A stretch of DNA of 64,000 nt from positions 1,984,001 to 2,048,000 of the forward strand of contig CBDAQG010000002.1 in the NCBI GenBank assembly GCA_965198995.1, read 5' to 3'. The stretch comes from CAXMMR01 sp965198995 (GTDB lineage Bacteria > Pseudomonadota > Alphaproteobacteria > Acetobacterales > Acetobacteraceae). A program made the position numbers and the translations under genes. Position 1 is the first letter of the stretch, and each line of letters begins with the position of its first letter. The notes below the pieces were generated by a model. That model was not told the origin of the DNA, did no database searches, and saw nothing but the letters and a program-made list of their open reading frames with translations. Of the stretch, positions 62,856-64,000 are shown one piece after another.

Positions 62856-64000
62856 CACCGAACCCGCGGCAGCTCCTCGAAGGTGTGGAACGGCGGCGGC
62901 GAGCTCACCGTCCACTCCAGCGTCGTCGCCCCCTCACCCCAGTAATTATCGGCAACCGGCACCTTCGAGGTGAACGTCCGGTAGCAGACATAAAGGAAGA
63001 TCAGCACCGACAGCGCGCCGACATACGAGCCGAGCGAGGCGACGTAGTTCCAGCCGGCAAAAGCCTCCGGATAATCCGGATACCGACGCGGCATCCCTGC
63101 CGCACCCAGGAAGTGCATCGGGAAGAACGTCAGGTTCACGCCGACGAAGGTAACCCAGAAATGCACCTTGCCCCAGAACTCCGGATACTGATGGCCGGAC
63201 ATCTTGCCGATCCAGTAGTAGAAGCCGGCAAAGATCGAAAACACCGCGCCAAGCGACAGCACGTAGTGGAAATGCGCCACCACGTAGTACGTGTTGTGCA
63301 GGATCTGGTCGAGGCCGGCGTTGGAGAGCACCACGCCGGTCACCCCGCCGACGGTGAACAGGAAGATGAAGCCGACGGCGAACAGCATCGGCGTCGCCAT
63401 CTCGATCGACCCGCCCCACATCGTCGCGATCCACGAGAAGATCTTGATCCCCGTCGGCACCGCAATGATCATCGTCGCCGCCATGAAGTAGGCCCGCGTG
63501 TCGACGCTGATGCCTGAGACGAACATGTGGTGCGCCCAGACGACAAACCCGACGACGCCGATCGCCACCATCGCGTAGGCCATGCCGAGGTAACCGAACA
63601 CCGGCTTGCGGCTGAAGGTCGAGACCACGTGGCTGACGATGCCGAAGCCGGGCAGGATCATGATGTAGACTTCGGGGTGGCCGAAGAACCAGAACAGATG
63701 CTGCCACAGCACCGGGTCGCCGCCACCCTGCGGGTCGAAGAACGAGGTGCCGAAGTTACGGTCGCAGATCAGCATGGTGATCGCGCCGGCCAGCACCGGC
63801 AGCGACAGCAGCAGCAGAAACGCGGTCACCAGCATCGCCCAGACGAACAGCGGCATCTTGTGCAGCGTCATGCCCGGGGCGCGCATGTTGAAGATCGTGG
63901 TGATGAAGTTGATCGCGCCGAGCAACGAGCTGACGCCGGCCAGATGCAGAGCGAACAGCGTGAAGTCCATGCCCGGCCCGGACTCGTAGGTGCTGTTCGA
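62855..64000 (-). CDS. ctaD: Cytochrome c oxidase subunit I (N-terminus beyond window)
   Basis: This is the catalytic heme-copper subunit; 381 C-terminal residues are in the window. The CuB ligand helix is WFFGHPEVYIMILPGFG (His with cross-linked Tyr), the two His follow in GFVVWAHHMFVSGI, and the heme a/a3 ligands lie in YYVVAHFHYVLSLG. The K-channel Lys region TGIKIFSWIATMWGGSI is also present. The C-terminus is ELPRVR. About 140-150 residues including the first heme a ligand lie to the right. ctaC is expected further upstream. Confidence 0.98.
   Translation of the reverse strand, partial: SNSTYESGPGMDFTLFALHLAGVSSLLGAINFITTIFNMRAPGMTLHKMPLFVWAMLVTAFLLLLSLPVLAGAITMLICDRNFGTSFFDPQGGGDPVLWQHLFWFFGHPEVYIMILPGFGIVSHVVSTFSRKPVFGYLGMAYAMVAIGVVGFVVWAHHMFVSGISVDTRAYFMAATMIIAVPTGIKIFSWIATMWGGSIEMATPMLFAVGFIFLFTVGGVTGVVLSNAGLDQILHNTYYVVAHFHYVLSLGAVFSIFAGFYYWIGKMSGHQYPEFWGKVHFWVTFVGVNLTFFPMHFLGAAGMPRRYPDYPEAFAGWNYVASLGSYVGALSVLIFLYVCYRTFTSKVPVADNYWGEGATTLEWTVSSPPPFHTFEELPRVR

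Overview
This 64 kb window is very GC-rich chromosomal DNA that I read as an alphaproteobacterium of the Acetobacteraceae type. The grounds are gene content and order (rlmB beside tRNA-Tyr, the ctaD-ctaB-ctaE-DUF983-surf1 block, kdpFABC beside kup, many Rhodospirillales-like single genes) and two abundant intergenic repeat families. One family encodes a Lys/Phe-rich tail (FFFEKKNQKTF) when read into genes. The species assignment is inference.

Layout. 1-2419: two divergent MFS exporters. 2506-4934: translation genes (tRNA-Tyr, rlmB, rplU-rpmA, tRNA-Ser). 5027-13048: potassium uptake (a frameshifted TPR gene, kdpC-kdpB-kdpA-kdpF plus an extra 27-residue ORF, then kup on the other strand). 13275-19394: a complete tripartite heavy-metal-type RND pump (outer-membrane factor, permease, adaptor). 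19668-24390: two outer-membrane porin-like barrels and a secreted beta-propeller. 24697-30791: a PAS-GGDEF-EAL protein, an aldo/keto reductase, a cupin, a PQQ-type sugar dehydrogenase and a WrbA-like flavoprotein. 30792-33430: a decayed, lower-GC stretch with a broken ORF, a broken IS110 transposase and a minisatellite of about 21 units of 30 bp. 33431-35390: a BLUF blue-light sensor overlapping a GGDEF-EAL gene. 35449-53063: mostly single metabolic genes (DUF2252, pentapeptide-repeat/2TM protein, Hsp70-like, ThDP enzyme, glutaryl-CoA dehydrogenase, Fe-ADH, GNAT, FAD oxidoreductase, M32 peptidase, aldehyde dehydrogenase, GFA, amidase) separated by the repeats. 53167-57812: a small glycan cluster (GT2, methyltransferase, GT39-like membrane protein, broken GT87-like gene) with lower GC in part. 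57838-59377: two tandem radC paralogs, one with a degenerate active site. 59528-64000: cytochrome c oxidase genes (surf1, DUF983, ctaE, small membrane protein, ctaB, ctaD truncated by the window edge).

Functional themes are potassium homeostasis, envelope export and porins, light-linked and sensory c-di-GMP turnover, and terminal oxidase biogenesis. The most unusual material is the repeat landscape. Family A is a two-armed palindrome that has become the 3' end of at least three genes. Family B is a double-hairpin element. The minisatellite unit matches a segment of the neighbouring BLUF gene. The coupled BLUF/GGDEF-EAL pair, the degenerate RadC and the pentapeptide protein with a pore-like C-terminus also deserve a second look. 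Long antisense ORFs are common because of the GC content and were left out.
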